From Scilla litardierei (lineage: Eukaryota; Streptophyta; Magnoliopsida; Asparagales; Asparagaceae), in NCBI GenBank assembly GCA_030789695.1, contig JAULAV010002463.1, forward strand, positions 1-64,000: a stretch of 64,000 nt of DNA, read 5' to 3'. Below are positions 48,106-57,521 of the stretch, piece after piece. The translations under genes and the position numbers were made by a program. The notes beneath the pieces are model-generated. The model was not told the origin of the DNA, ran no database searches, and saw only the letters and a list, made by a program, of their open reading frames with translations. How positions within the stretch are numbered: position 1 is the first letter of the stretch; the number at the start of each line of letters is the position of its first letter.

Positions 48106-48720
48106 ATTTCTTAAAATTAATTTAAAATTCTGGGGGAAACTAAATCTGGATGGAACTAAAATTTTAAATTTTGGGAGAAATTAAATCTAAAGAGAGCTAA
48201 ATTCTTTGGGAAACTAAATTTTAGTTTGAATGTGCTTGAAAAAATTTGTTAGGGTGAATATTTTGAAAGCCACGGTAATGTTTTGGGGTTATTTTGAAAA
48301 TGCTGCAAATATCTTTTGGGGCTGAGATTGTAAATGAGTTCAAATTTTTTGGAGGAATATTTTGAATGCTGCGTTGGATTGCTCTTTGTGGAATAGAGTT
48401 TGTGAAAATTTTGAGAGAAATACTTAACATTTTGGTAGGAACTAAATCTGTAGGGAACTAAATTTTGGGCGAAGTAAAATTTTTTGAGGGAATCAAACTC
48501 TCAAAGGGAAGTAAATTTTGGGCTCTAAATTCTCTATGTGGAAGTAATGGGCGAACTAAAATTAGGGGGGACTAAATAAAAAATGTAGGGAACTAAATTC
48601 TCTGGGAAGAACTAAATTTTGGGGGAAACTAAAATTTTTATGTGAAACTAAATAACGATTATTGTGCTTTAATCATTGTTGTTTGATAAAAATTATGGGA
48701 TCCAAGATTTTGAGAGGGAA
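48106..48720. repeat. Helitron 3' subterminal array ('GGAACTAAATTTT' type)
   Basis: About 20 degenerate words of the form GGGAA(A)CTAAATTTT(GGG), such as 'GGGAAACTAAATTTTAG' and 'GGAACTAAATTTTGGG'. The same array lies before the Helitron end at 2250. It ends at a decayed terminus-like 'AAATGAACCTTGCCC' at 48729, followed 110 bp later by the true 3' end. Confidence 0.7.
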
Positions 48721-48879
48721 TATTTTAAATGAACCTTGCCCTAAATATTTCTATGCTAATTTGTTGCTCTTTTAAATTTTGGCTGCGGAAATAATTTTTT
48801 GGGATCAAAAATTTCGCCGGAGGAAATCTTAACTGAACCGTGCCCGCGGGCACGGGGTATGACTAGTATATATATATAT

Positions 48880-49281
48880 GAGGTTAATGGGCCAATGCTG
48901 ACAGCGCTGGAAATTTTTCCAGCGCTGTCCGCATTTTGGGCGAGGTAAAAATAATTTTTTTGAAATTTTTTTTTGCAGTAGTTAGATATACGTGTTAGGA
49001 AGCTCCCCACAAAATTTCAGCTCAATCCGACACCGTTTGAGCCTCCGTTCATCGATTTCAAAAACGTTACGCAAATCTGTCCACAGTTTTGTGTAACGTT
49101 TTTGAAATCGATGAACGGAGGCTCAAACGGTGTCGGATTGAGCAGAAATTTTGTGGGGAGCTTCCTAACACGTATATCTAACTATTGCAAAAAAATATTT
49201 CAAAAAAAAAATACTTTTAGGTCGTCCAAAATGCGGACAGCGCTGGAAAAATTTCCATCGCTGTCAGCTCTTCTCCATTTT

Positions 49282-49285
<4 letters not shown>
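48880..49285. mobile_element. Fold-back element, family C, copy 2
   Basis: Opposite orientation to C1: begins 'GAGGTTAATGGGCCAATGCT' and ends 'CTTCTCCATTTTTCAC'. Arms and palindromic CCAGCGCTG motifs are as in C1. It lies only 13 bases after the Helitron 3' end, separated by a short TA run. Confidence 0.75.

Positions 49286-49370
<85 letters not shown>
49286..49370. repeat. (TA)n microsatellite
   Basis: About 42 TA units between C2 and D2. Confidence 0.95.
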
Positions 49371-49372
<2 letters not shown>

Positions 49373-49529
49373 GATTCATGGGTATCATACACCATATGAG
49401 AGCTTCTCTCATACGCCCTCTCACATAAAGCACCCAAGTACAAGCCCACATGGGCTTGTACTTGGTTGTACTTGGGTGCTTTATGTGAGAGGGCGTATGA
49501 GAGAAGCTCTCATATGGCGTATGATAGCC

Positions 49530-49533
<4 letters not shown>
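49371..49533. mobile_element. Fold-back element, family D, copy 2
   Basis: Arms 'TATCATACACCATATGAGAG' and the complement near 49510-49528, core 'GTACAAGCCCACATGGGC'. Near-identical in layout to 13711-13878. Confidence 0.7.

Positions 49534-49586
<53 letters not shown>
49534..49586. repeat. (TA)n then (TG)n microsatellite
   Basis: TA run turning into a TG run, which abuts the GTGAAAAATGG end of C3. Confidence 0.9.
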
Positions 49587-49592
<6 letters not shown>

Positions 49593-49991
49593 AATGGAGA
49601 AGAGCTGACAGCGCTGGAAATTTTTCCAGCGCTGTCCGCATTTTGGACGACCTAAAAGTATTTTTTTTTGAAAGTTTTTTTTGCAGTAGTTAGATATACG
49701 TGTTAGGAAGCTCCCCACAAAATTTCAGCTCAATCCGACACCGTTTGAGCCTCCGTTCATCGATTTCAAAAATGTTACACAAAACTGTGGACAGATTTGC
49801 GTAACGTTTTTGAAATCGATGAACGGAGGCTCAAACGGTGTCGGATTGAACTGAAATTTTGTGGGGAGCTTCCTAACACGTATATCTAACTACTGCAAAA
49901 AAAAATTTCAAAAAAAATATTTTTACCTCGCCCAAAATGCGGACAGCGCTGGAAAAATTTCCAGCACTGTCAGCATTGGCCCATTAACCTC
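49587..49991. mobile_element. Fold-back element, family C, copy 3
   Basis: Same orientation as C1. The centre reads 'ACACAAAACTGTGGACAG'. It differs from C4 by a handful of bases. It is followed by a 30-bp TA-rich spacer. Confidence 0.75.
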
Positions 49992-50021
49992 TATATATAA
50001 CACGTATATATATATATATAT

Positions 50022-50423
50022 GAGGTTAATGGGCCAATGCTGACAGCGCTGGAAATTTTTCCAGCGCTGTCCGCATTTTGGGCGAGGTAAAAATATTTTT
50101 TTTGAAATTTTTTTTGCAGTAGTTAGATATACGTGTTAGGAAGCTCCCCACAAAATTTCAGCTCAATCCGACACCGTTTGAGCCTCCGTTCATCGATTTC
50201 AAAAACGTTACGCAAATCTGTCCACAGTTTTGCGTAACGTTTTTGAAATCGATGAACGGAGGCTCAAACGGTGTCGGATTGAGCTGAAATTTTGTGGGGA
50301 GCTTCCTAACACGTATATCTAACTACTGCAAAAAAAAATTTCAAAAAAAAATACTTTTAGGTCGTCCAAAATGCGGACAGCGCTGGAAAAATTTCCAGCG
50401 CTGTCAGCTCTTCTCCATTTTTC

Positions 50424-50425
<2 letters not shown>
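50022..50425. mobile_element. Fold-back element, family C, copy 4
   Basis: Inverted relative to C3, so C3 and C4 form a head-to-head pair around a TA spacer (49992-50021). Ends and inner palindromes as in C2. Confidence 0.75.
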
Positions 50426-50510
<85 letters not shown>

Positions 50511-50515
50511 TATAT
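50426..50515. repeat. (TA)n with TG interruptions
   Basis: TA run with ATGTAT interruptions at regular spacing, between C4 and B2. Confidence 0.9.
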
Positions 50516-50897
50516 AGGAAAATTTTCAAATGAGAACATTTCGCACCGTGCGAAAATGTTTTTATCTTTTTTTTGAAATTTTTTTTTTCAAAAATTCTTT
50601 TTTCCACCCTCATTATATGTTGTTATACCCCCCTCAAAAAATAATGGTTGAGAAATAATGTCATTTGGCCTTCGATCAAGCCATTTCATCAAATTCGCAC
50701 GTTTTGAGACCGTTAAATTTGTAACGGGTGGATGGGTGCTCTAATGCCCAACGGGTTCACCCATTATTTTCCCTGGGGTATATAATTGTATGGATTAAAC
50801 ATCAAAAAAAGAATTTTTGAAAAAAAAAATTTCAAAAAAATAAAAAAAAAGTTTTCGCACGGCTTTCGCACGGGATTTTTCGCACCCGAAGATTGCC
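50516..50897. mobile_element. Fold-back element, family B, copy 2
   Basis: Reverse-complement form of 33517-33900. It begins 'AGGAAAATTTTCAAATGAGA' and ends 'CGAAGATTGCC'. The copies share the central 'GAGACCGTTAAATTTGTAAC'. Confidence 0.65.
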
Positions 50898-50920
50898 ATA
50901 TATATATATATATATATATA
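50898..50920. repeat. (TA)n microsatellite at a Helitron 5' end
   Basis: Short TA run between B2 and the TC at 50921. Confidence 0.9.
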
Positions 50921-51409
50921 TCTATATTATAAAACAGGGATCTTATCATGGGTTATTGGATAAGAGTTGTTGTATAAGATAAATTGGTTATGAGATAATG
51001 GACAAGAGTTTTTGGATAAGAGTTGAGAAATTTGGGGTATACAAATGAGGGATGTAAGAGAAATTGGATAAGAGAAATTGGATAAGAGTTTGAGTTATAA
51101 TTTTGAAATTTGGGGGGGAAATTTGAATTTTAGTGGGAAACCCATTAGGGGAAACTGAAATATTTCAAAATTTAAGGGGGAAACAAAGTGTTATGACATT
51201 AAAATTTTTGGGAAAGCAAAAAGAAAAGGCCATTCATTTTTTCTTAGAACAGGCGAGTCAACAACGAGCTCCCCAAAGAATCGCGGACAGATCGGAGAAG
51301 AACAGACCTAAAGGAGCACCACCTGCCCTTGCCCCCTCCCCGAGCACCCCTTGCCTCCCCGATCACCCCCCTGCCCCCTCCCCACGGTCGATTTGAGGGT
51401 GAAGGCTGA

Positions 51410-51600
51410 AGCAGTGGCCTGATTTCGGTAAGATCTGCTCGATTTGCATGTCTTTCGGTAAGATCTGCTCGATCTGCTCGATTTCGGTAAGATCTGCTCG
51501 ATTTGCATTTCGGTAAGGCCTGAAGCAGCGGACTGGCCATCTCATCTACAAGCTTGGCTGCTGAGAAGGAGGCTGCTTCGGACTGGCCTGAAGCAGCGTG
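51410..51600. repeat. Shuffled words upstream of the eEF1A exon
   Basis: 'GGTAAGATCTGCTCGATTT' and shorter pieces of it recur four times in varying order, then 'GCCTGAAGCAGCG' and 'GGACTGGCC' twice each. It lies between the Helitron 5' end and the captured exon. Confidence 0.65.
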
Positions 51601-51608
51601 TGATTTAG

Positions 51609-51950
51609 AGGTTTGAGAAGGAGGCTGCTGAGATGAACAAGAGGTCATTCAAGTACGCTTGGGTGCTGGACAAGCTCAAGGCTGAGCGTGAAAGAGGTAT
51701 CACAATTGATATTGCTTTGTGGAAGTTCGAGACCACCAAGTATTACTGCACAGTCATTGATGCTCCTGGCCATCGCGACTTCATCAAGAACATGATTACT
51801 GGTACATCCCAGGCTGATTGCAATGTCCTCATCATTGACTCCACCACTGGTGGTTTTGAAGCTGGAATTTCAAAAGATGGGCAGACCCGTGAGCATGCTC
51901 TCCTTGCTTTCACTCTTGGAGTCAAGCAGATGATCTGTTGCTGTAACAAG
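51609..51950 (+). pseudogene. eEF1A: Translation elongation factor eEF1A exon fragment
   Basis: 114 codons open from '[18 protein letters not shown]' to '[11 protein letters not shown]', bounded by an acceptor-like 'GTGATTTAG' and a donor 'AAG|GTAAAG'. This is the internal G-domain segment of eEF1A, which carries aminoacyl-tRNA to the ribosome. It includes the switch I region 'ERGITIDI' and the G3 motif DAPGH. The P-loop exon before it and the remainder, including the Asp of the NKxD motif, are missing. One clear change is N for A in '[11 protein letters not shown]'. High conservation suggests recent capture or constraint. Sense orientation inside the Helitron. Confidence 0.9.
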
Positions 51951-52739
51951 GTAAAGATGTTGCATAATCGTCTGTTGCTAGGTTATCTTAAAAAAATTTC
52001 AGCATATTTTTAATAGTTTTTAATATCATTATACATATCCATGAATTGTTTGTTGGGCTTTGATGTAATGGCTATTGTTATCATTTTGCAAATTTGATTT
52101 GTTTAGGGATTACTGAGAGATGGTTACACTTTCATTTTGCCTCTAATCAGTCACCCATTGTGAATTCCAGATGTTCTTCTAGAGATTTTTGATAAAATCA
52201 GTTAGTTTCATTCTATATGAACTGTGTATATGTTATTAAATATATGGAAAAGAAGTAGTAAAGTCTGTATTAATTATATCTTATTAAACATCCATGAAGA
52301 AACAAATCAGGGGATTAAAATGACAAAACCAAGGATATAATTCCAGATCAGACAGATTAAGTGCATAGGAAGATAAAGGGATTACAAATGTAAACTAGAT
52401 TAAGATGAGGCACATAATAATAACAATAATGAACACTGCTCAAATTTGGAAATTTGGAAATAGAACATGAACTTGATATGTACAAGTACAACCAGCAAAT
52501 TGCAAGCTCGCGAGGTATGGATCACCATGCTCACATGCCCCCACAAGCAACAGACTGCTCTGATCCTGCTGACGTAGGGTTTGGCCATGAAGTCTAAGTC
52601 AATGTCTTAACACTGACACCTGCATCATCTAAAAGAATGATTGAGCAATCAAGCAATCACAATATTCCAAAGTTTCAATCCCATCAGAAAGTTGGAGATT
52701 GAGCTTGATATCATGTATTCATGTGTGCTTTTTTTTGCT
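51951..52739. other. Intron-like DNA after the eEF1A exon
   Basis: AT-rich with no supported gene. The 62-codon minus frame at 52400-52588 has no recognisable features. Confidence 0.4.
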
Positions 52740-52938
52740 TAGGGACTCCAATGCCAGAGAGAGGAATGCTCTGGAAGCAATTCTTAATAAGCTTCTAAGT
52801 GTAAAGCTACACTTTAAGTAGTCTGTTTCATTTTGAGCTAAATTCACTCTGAAATTTTGAACTTTGGTCTTTATATTTGGCAGGAAGGACACGTACGGAG
52901 TGTTCGCTCAACTCCGGAAGAGGTTTAAAAGCTTCTGA
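52740..52938 (+). pseudogene. Possible bromodomain-protein fragment
   Basis: Two short pieces: 52744-52797, readable as 'NALEAILNKLL', and, after acceptor-like 'TATTTGGCAG', 52882-52920, readable as 'RKDTYGVFAQLRKR'. 'KDTYGVFA' preceded by a 'LE.IL..L' helix is typical of the start of plant BRD7/BRD9-like bromodomains. The splice phase between the pieces does not join cleanly and the match is short, so this is tentative. Confidence 0.35.
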
Positions 52939-53030
52939 TTGTATTGAGTTTTGAGTTTTGCTGAGAGCGATGTTTTACTGGATTCTCAAAGCCAATGGTT
53001 ATAGCTAATGGTTATGTTGTTTTTTTGCAG

Positions 53031-53074
53031 ATCTTTTGTGCAAGGATGATCAGACTGATCAGAAGTTCTCCCTG
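53031..53074 (+). other. Unassigned exon-like segment
   Basis: 44 bp between 'TTTTTTTGCAG' and 'GTATGT', both good splice signals. One frame reads 'LLCKDDQTDQKFSL'. I do not recognise it. Confidence 0.35.
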
Positions 53075-53689
53075 GTATGTAGCCCATGAATATACATCAT
53101 GACCGTTTGATTTATTGTTTTTATTTTATTTTTTGGTCTATATCTGTATGGTGTTTTATTTTTATTGGAGTTTCTGCAATGCAGTGAACATAGGTATAAA
53201 TGCATAGAAAGAAGCAGAGATAAACCTCACATGTTAAATAGAAAACTTAATAGGCAAATCATAAATTAAATCATCAATATCCTACAAAATGTAGGCCACT
53301 TCCCCCAATGGTCTGTCTAACACTTGCAGACATGATATACATGTCCTTACATGATGGATGTTTCTAATAGTGTAACCTTTTTGTTACCTAAAAAATGCAT
53401 TACATGATGTTATCCCTTTTGATAAAAGATCATTATTAACGCAAGCCTCCATGGAGAAGAAAGCAGAAAGGAATCGTTGGCATGTGTGCTCTTATTAACG
53501 CAATCCTCTATGGAGAAGAAAGGAGAAATGAGTCGACTGTCCAGGTTTTAGCTGCTCTACTTCTTAGCTTAAAATTAAAACCAAAATTTGAAACATTGGG
53601 GGGAACCAAATTTTGGTGAAAAAACAAAAAACACACTTTAAAACAGTTGGGTTGAAACCAAACTCTCGCTCAATTTCTGACCCCTCAAT

Positions 53690-54450
53690 TTTTATGTACC
53701 TCCATACAAACAACATTCAAAGGTTTGATATAAACTTCATCTATTAAATTGTTAAAGTGTTAGTTGTTCACATGTTATTATACGCAGGTGAAATGTGTTA
53801 ATGTGTTATTATTGTTAATTGTTCTTCAACCTGAAATCTGTTAATTGTTTAACACATTTCAGTTTAGGTTATAGAAACTAATTTTAGAAAAGTTGTCAAT
53901 TCTGATGATTTTTGTTCTTCAACCTGAACTTTTGCAATTATTGTTATTATACACGGGTGAGAAAAATTTGTTAATTGTTATTTTTTGTTTCGATTTCAAA
54001 TTTGTTATACACAATAATATCATGTGTATAATAACAATGAGAAAATTTTGAAATTTTTGTTATTCTGCACAGGTTATTATTGTTATTATACATAGGTTAT
54101 TATTGGCAATTTCAAATTTATTATACCCCGGTGCAATTTTTGTTATTTTGCGCACCTGGCAATTTTTTGTTCTTCAACCTGAACTTTTGCAATTTTTGTT
54201 CTTCAACCTGAACAATAGAAGGCAAAAATCAATTCTGATGTTAATTGTTCTTCAACCTGGAACCAGTTTGGATGGCAACCTGAAATTTGTTAATTTTTAG
54301 AAAAGTCAGGTTGGGTTTATGCACAAATTAACAATTAAAATGGGGCTGACATTAGAAACCTGGGTTCCGTTTGCATTCATGTGAACAATAAAAAGTTGGG
54401 TTTCAAACTGGGTTTAAACCTGTTGTCAATTTTGATGTTAATTTGCAATT
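53690..54450. repeat. Shuffled-word block
   Basis: 'TTGTTCTTCAACCTGAA' occurs at least five times, with 'TGTTATTATACAC', 'GTTAATTGTT' and 'TCAATTCTGATG' interspersed in different order. No coding sequence is supported. From 54450 to 54897 there is ordinary AT-rich DNA with 'CACTATGCATATCAT' repeated. Confidence 0.65.
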
Positions 54451-54897
54451 GCATAGCCATTGCATAGTTTATCATGTTCACTTGCGGAAGGGTTCAGTGT
54501 TGATGAGTGATGGAAGGGTATGTACCTTCAATTTATCTTCATATCTTCTGTACTTAATTTTTTTTACTCCATTAAGCATGGATACTTCAATGGTGATATT
54601 ATGCAAGTAATTGTTTTCTTCAGTAGCTTACTATAAATGTGGGTTTGTTTCCAGAATTTTTGTTGTGTGCAAGAGTGCTATTTGCAAGAGTAGATCACAC
54701 TGGAATTTTTTGTCCATAGAAAATATATGAACAAATCACTATGCCTATCATTTTTTTGACCAAATTACTAACTGATTACCTGCGACAAATCACTATGCAT
54801 ATCATATCAATCTCGCAGGCAATCCTCGCAAGTTTTTTGACCAAATCACTATGCATATCATTTTTTGTCCATATGCATTAGAAAATCTGTCATATTT

Positions 54898-57482
54898 TGT
54901 AACGACCCACTTACGGGGCCCGTTACTGCTTGGAACATGCACAAGTCCTGCTAGGCACCAATGAAGTCAACACAGGCTATGTTGCAGAAATACGCCAAAA
55001 TACTGATAATGAAAGTGGTTTTACAACCTTATTACAACCCAGCAGCTAACAGGAAAGGAAAATACAACAGAATCCAAAAGATACATCAATCCACACTGAA
55101 AGCAACATAGCAAATCTCTCACACTCACTCTCAATACACAGGGTCCTGCTGGTCCTGCTGGTCGTACTCAACCACAAACTCAGCGTCCGCGGCCTCTGGT
55201 GCAAATTCCTCGACCTGTGAGATATCTGGCGAGTCCACCACAAAGAGAAGGGTCGCCAGGATCAGACGTAACTCAAAGTATCTCTATACATGGATATTGA
55301 AACAAATATACAAGCATGGCAATCTAAAAGTAAAGAGGTAAAGTGCAAAACAATACTGGTAAGGGAAAAAGAGAGCAGAAAGGTAACTTTGCAGTTTTAC
55401 ATCCATCATCAATTTCTAGCAGTTAAAAGTGCAATATTAAAAGTGACCATGTAACAAGAGTCTATTCGTGCCTATACATAGACCGTGACTTATAATGCGG
55501 GGTGCAATGAGCAACCAAGAGGCCACCTCTTACCACGGGTGCTACCCGGGCGAACTATGCTATGAATACTATGAATACTATGCAATACTCTGTGATCTGT
55601 GATGGTTGTCACCGGCTACTATGATGGGTTGCTAGAACCCGCACGGTGACAACGAAGGCTGGACTAGTCGCTCCCGCACCCTCGCTATTATAAGTTACCC
55701 CAAAACCCAGTGTTGGTGCAATTTTCTAGCATGTCACATTTCCAGTTACAATCTGTCTGTCAATCATGTCACGTAGCCCAATTCTGCTTCCTGTACGATA
55801 CTGTGCAATTCACGATACGGTGCCATGCAATTTTAGCTAACAGTTCAAAAAATGGAAACACTGTGATAACGAAGTAAAACTAGGTTGGCATGCATTTGTT
55901 ATTGTTTTAAGACCCATGTCAAGGGTACGATGAGTTACCAAAAATCGCCTTGTCGTGAAAGACGTGTTTTGAAAGGCGGTCTGTGGTACCTGGTTCACAC
56001 ATGTTACGAACAAGTTAGCTACACGAAACTGTTAATAAAACTTATACTAAAATAGTCAACTTATTTAATAACTAACTTATAAAAATGTATCTCACCTTTA
56101 AAAACATATAATTTAACTTTATAAACTAATTTAATATAAAATTTAACTTAACTTTATAAACTTAGTATAAAAATTAACTTAGGTTTAAAAACTTATACTT
56201 AAATAATAACTAACTTATAAAATAAGTTAACTTAATAACTAAAAAAAACTTTATAACAAATAATAATATAACTAATAACTTACATTTATATATTTAAGTT
56301 ATTAAATAACTCTTTATACCTTAACCTCTCTCTGTCTTACCCTCTCCACTTCTGTTCCTTCTCGTTTCTTTTCTTTTTTTTTGTTACAGGGCGTTCGACG
56401 GGGGGAGATCCGGGGCAGCGGCGTCCGAGGGGGGCGCAGGGGGCCGGGCGGCGCGAGGTCGGATCGGGGGCGGCCGGCCTGGGGCGGCGCGAGGCGGGGG
56501 CGCCGGCGGCGCGGGGAGGCTGGGGCTCACGGCGACGGAGAGGCCACGAGGAAGCCTCGGCGCACGGGGATCGGAGGCGGGGCTTGCGGATCTGAGGCGG
56601 CGCGCGATCCGGCGGCGGGCAGCGGCCTGTGGGTACGGATCTGAGAACGGAGGCGACGATCGGGACACGTCGCGGCTTCGGCGAGATCAGAGCGGCTACG
56701 CTGATCGACGGCGGCTCCGAGGTGGCACGAGCGAGAGATCGGGCGGCGATTCGTGATGAGGGCAAGATCTGGGAGATGATTTGGGGGGTTGATTTTTGTT
56801 GGATTTGGGATTCAGGTTTGTTCTTTTGGTTTGTTTTGGGTTATAAAGAAATGGTGGAGGCCGATTGTTTGTTGCGTGTATGGTGGAGGTGGTGATGATG
56901 ATGTGAAGGGGTTGTTGTGGTGGCCGATGGTGGAGGAATGGGTTGTTGCCGGTGTTGGTTACTGTGGATGTTGGTGGTTGCCTGTGGTGGTGGTTGTTTG
57001 TTTCTGTGGGTTGCTGTCGATGTTTCTATAGGCTGGTTTAAGAACGATGTGGAGGGAGACAAATTCAAGGGAGTGGTTGTGTGGTAGGGGGAGTAAAAGC
57101 AGATGTTGGATCTCACCGATTCTTTCGGTGGGATTCAATTGGGTAGGTTAGGGTTAGGTTAAAGTAAGATGGTAAGAGAAATTTAGAAAATTTAGTAAAA
57201 ATGAAGTTAGTAAAAATAATATTAATAATAAGTTAATTAATGATTTTGATTAGTAAAAAGTAATTTCTGTGATTTTAAAATAGTTAATAGTAATTAGCTA
57301 ATTAGTAATTAACTCTTAATTAAAAGCAATGGCCCAAAAGTTACGCTACGGCAAAACTAAAATAAAGACGCGCTCGCGTCAACGTACGGACGAAAATCCC
57401 TCAGACGAAAATAACCGGATCAACGACGTAAAAATACACGCACACAACAGTCAAAATACGACTAGAAAAACAGGTCGTTACA
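54898..57482 (-). repeat. 3' LTR of the younger gypsy element
   Basis: 2585 bp, TGTAACGACCC ... GGTCGTTACA on the plus strand. Base composition is sharply split: 56040-56330 is almost only A and T ('AACTTATAAAATAAGTTAAC'), followed at 56390-56720 by a GC-rich block. Frames such as 56381-56644 come from that GC-rich block and recur in the other LTR. Confidence 0.9.
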
Positions 57483-57521
57483 TCCTACCCTCCTTAGAAT
57501 AATTCCGTCCTCGGAATTCTC
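57483..57521 (-). promoter_or_regulatory. Polypurine tract and conserved palindrome, younger gypsy
   Basis: Minus strand AAGGAGGGTAGGA abuts the 3' LTR. AATTCCGAGGACGGAATT lies just upstream, next to the pol stop codon, as in the older element. Confidence 0.75.

Larger units (their letters stand above)
33960..48866 (+). mobile_element. 14.9-kb Helitron with captured gene fragments
   Basis: The 5' terminus TCTATATTATAAAACAGGG is at 33960. The 3' terminus has the perfect palindrome CCGTGCCCGCGGGCACGG at 48838-48855 and CTAG at 48863-48866. The outside bases are A and T, and no other complete terminus of this family lies between. Inside, in the sense direction, are pieces of cytochrome c, a PPR gene and a MYB-CC gene, plus several kilobases of shuffled-word DNA. 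No Rep/helicase frame is present, so it would depend on another element. The span as one unit is inference; it could be two Helitrons with lost inner ends. Confidence 0.6.
50921..54897 (+). mobile_element. 5' part of a Helitron carrying an eEF1A exon
   Basis: Starts TCTATATTATAAAACAGGG at 50921, as at 4182 and 33960. No hairpin-CTAG end is found before the gypsy LTR at 54898, so the element continues past the gypsy insertion or has lost its end. It holds a CT/GA word block (51410-51600), an eEF1A exon, a bromodomain-like remnant and a shuffled-word block. The 3' limit here is only the start of the next element. Confidence 0.55.

Noticed and set aside
33960..48866. Possibility of an autonomous Helitron with Rep and helicase
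   Set aside because: No frame long enough, and no Rep or helicase motifs seen on either strand in any proposed Helitron.
56381..56765. GC-rich Arg/Gly and Pro/Ala frames in the younger gypsy LTR, repeated at 63710-63997
   Set aside because: Open on both strands owing to high GC content, with no recognisable protein and no stop-free advantage beyond composition.
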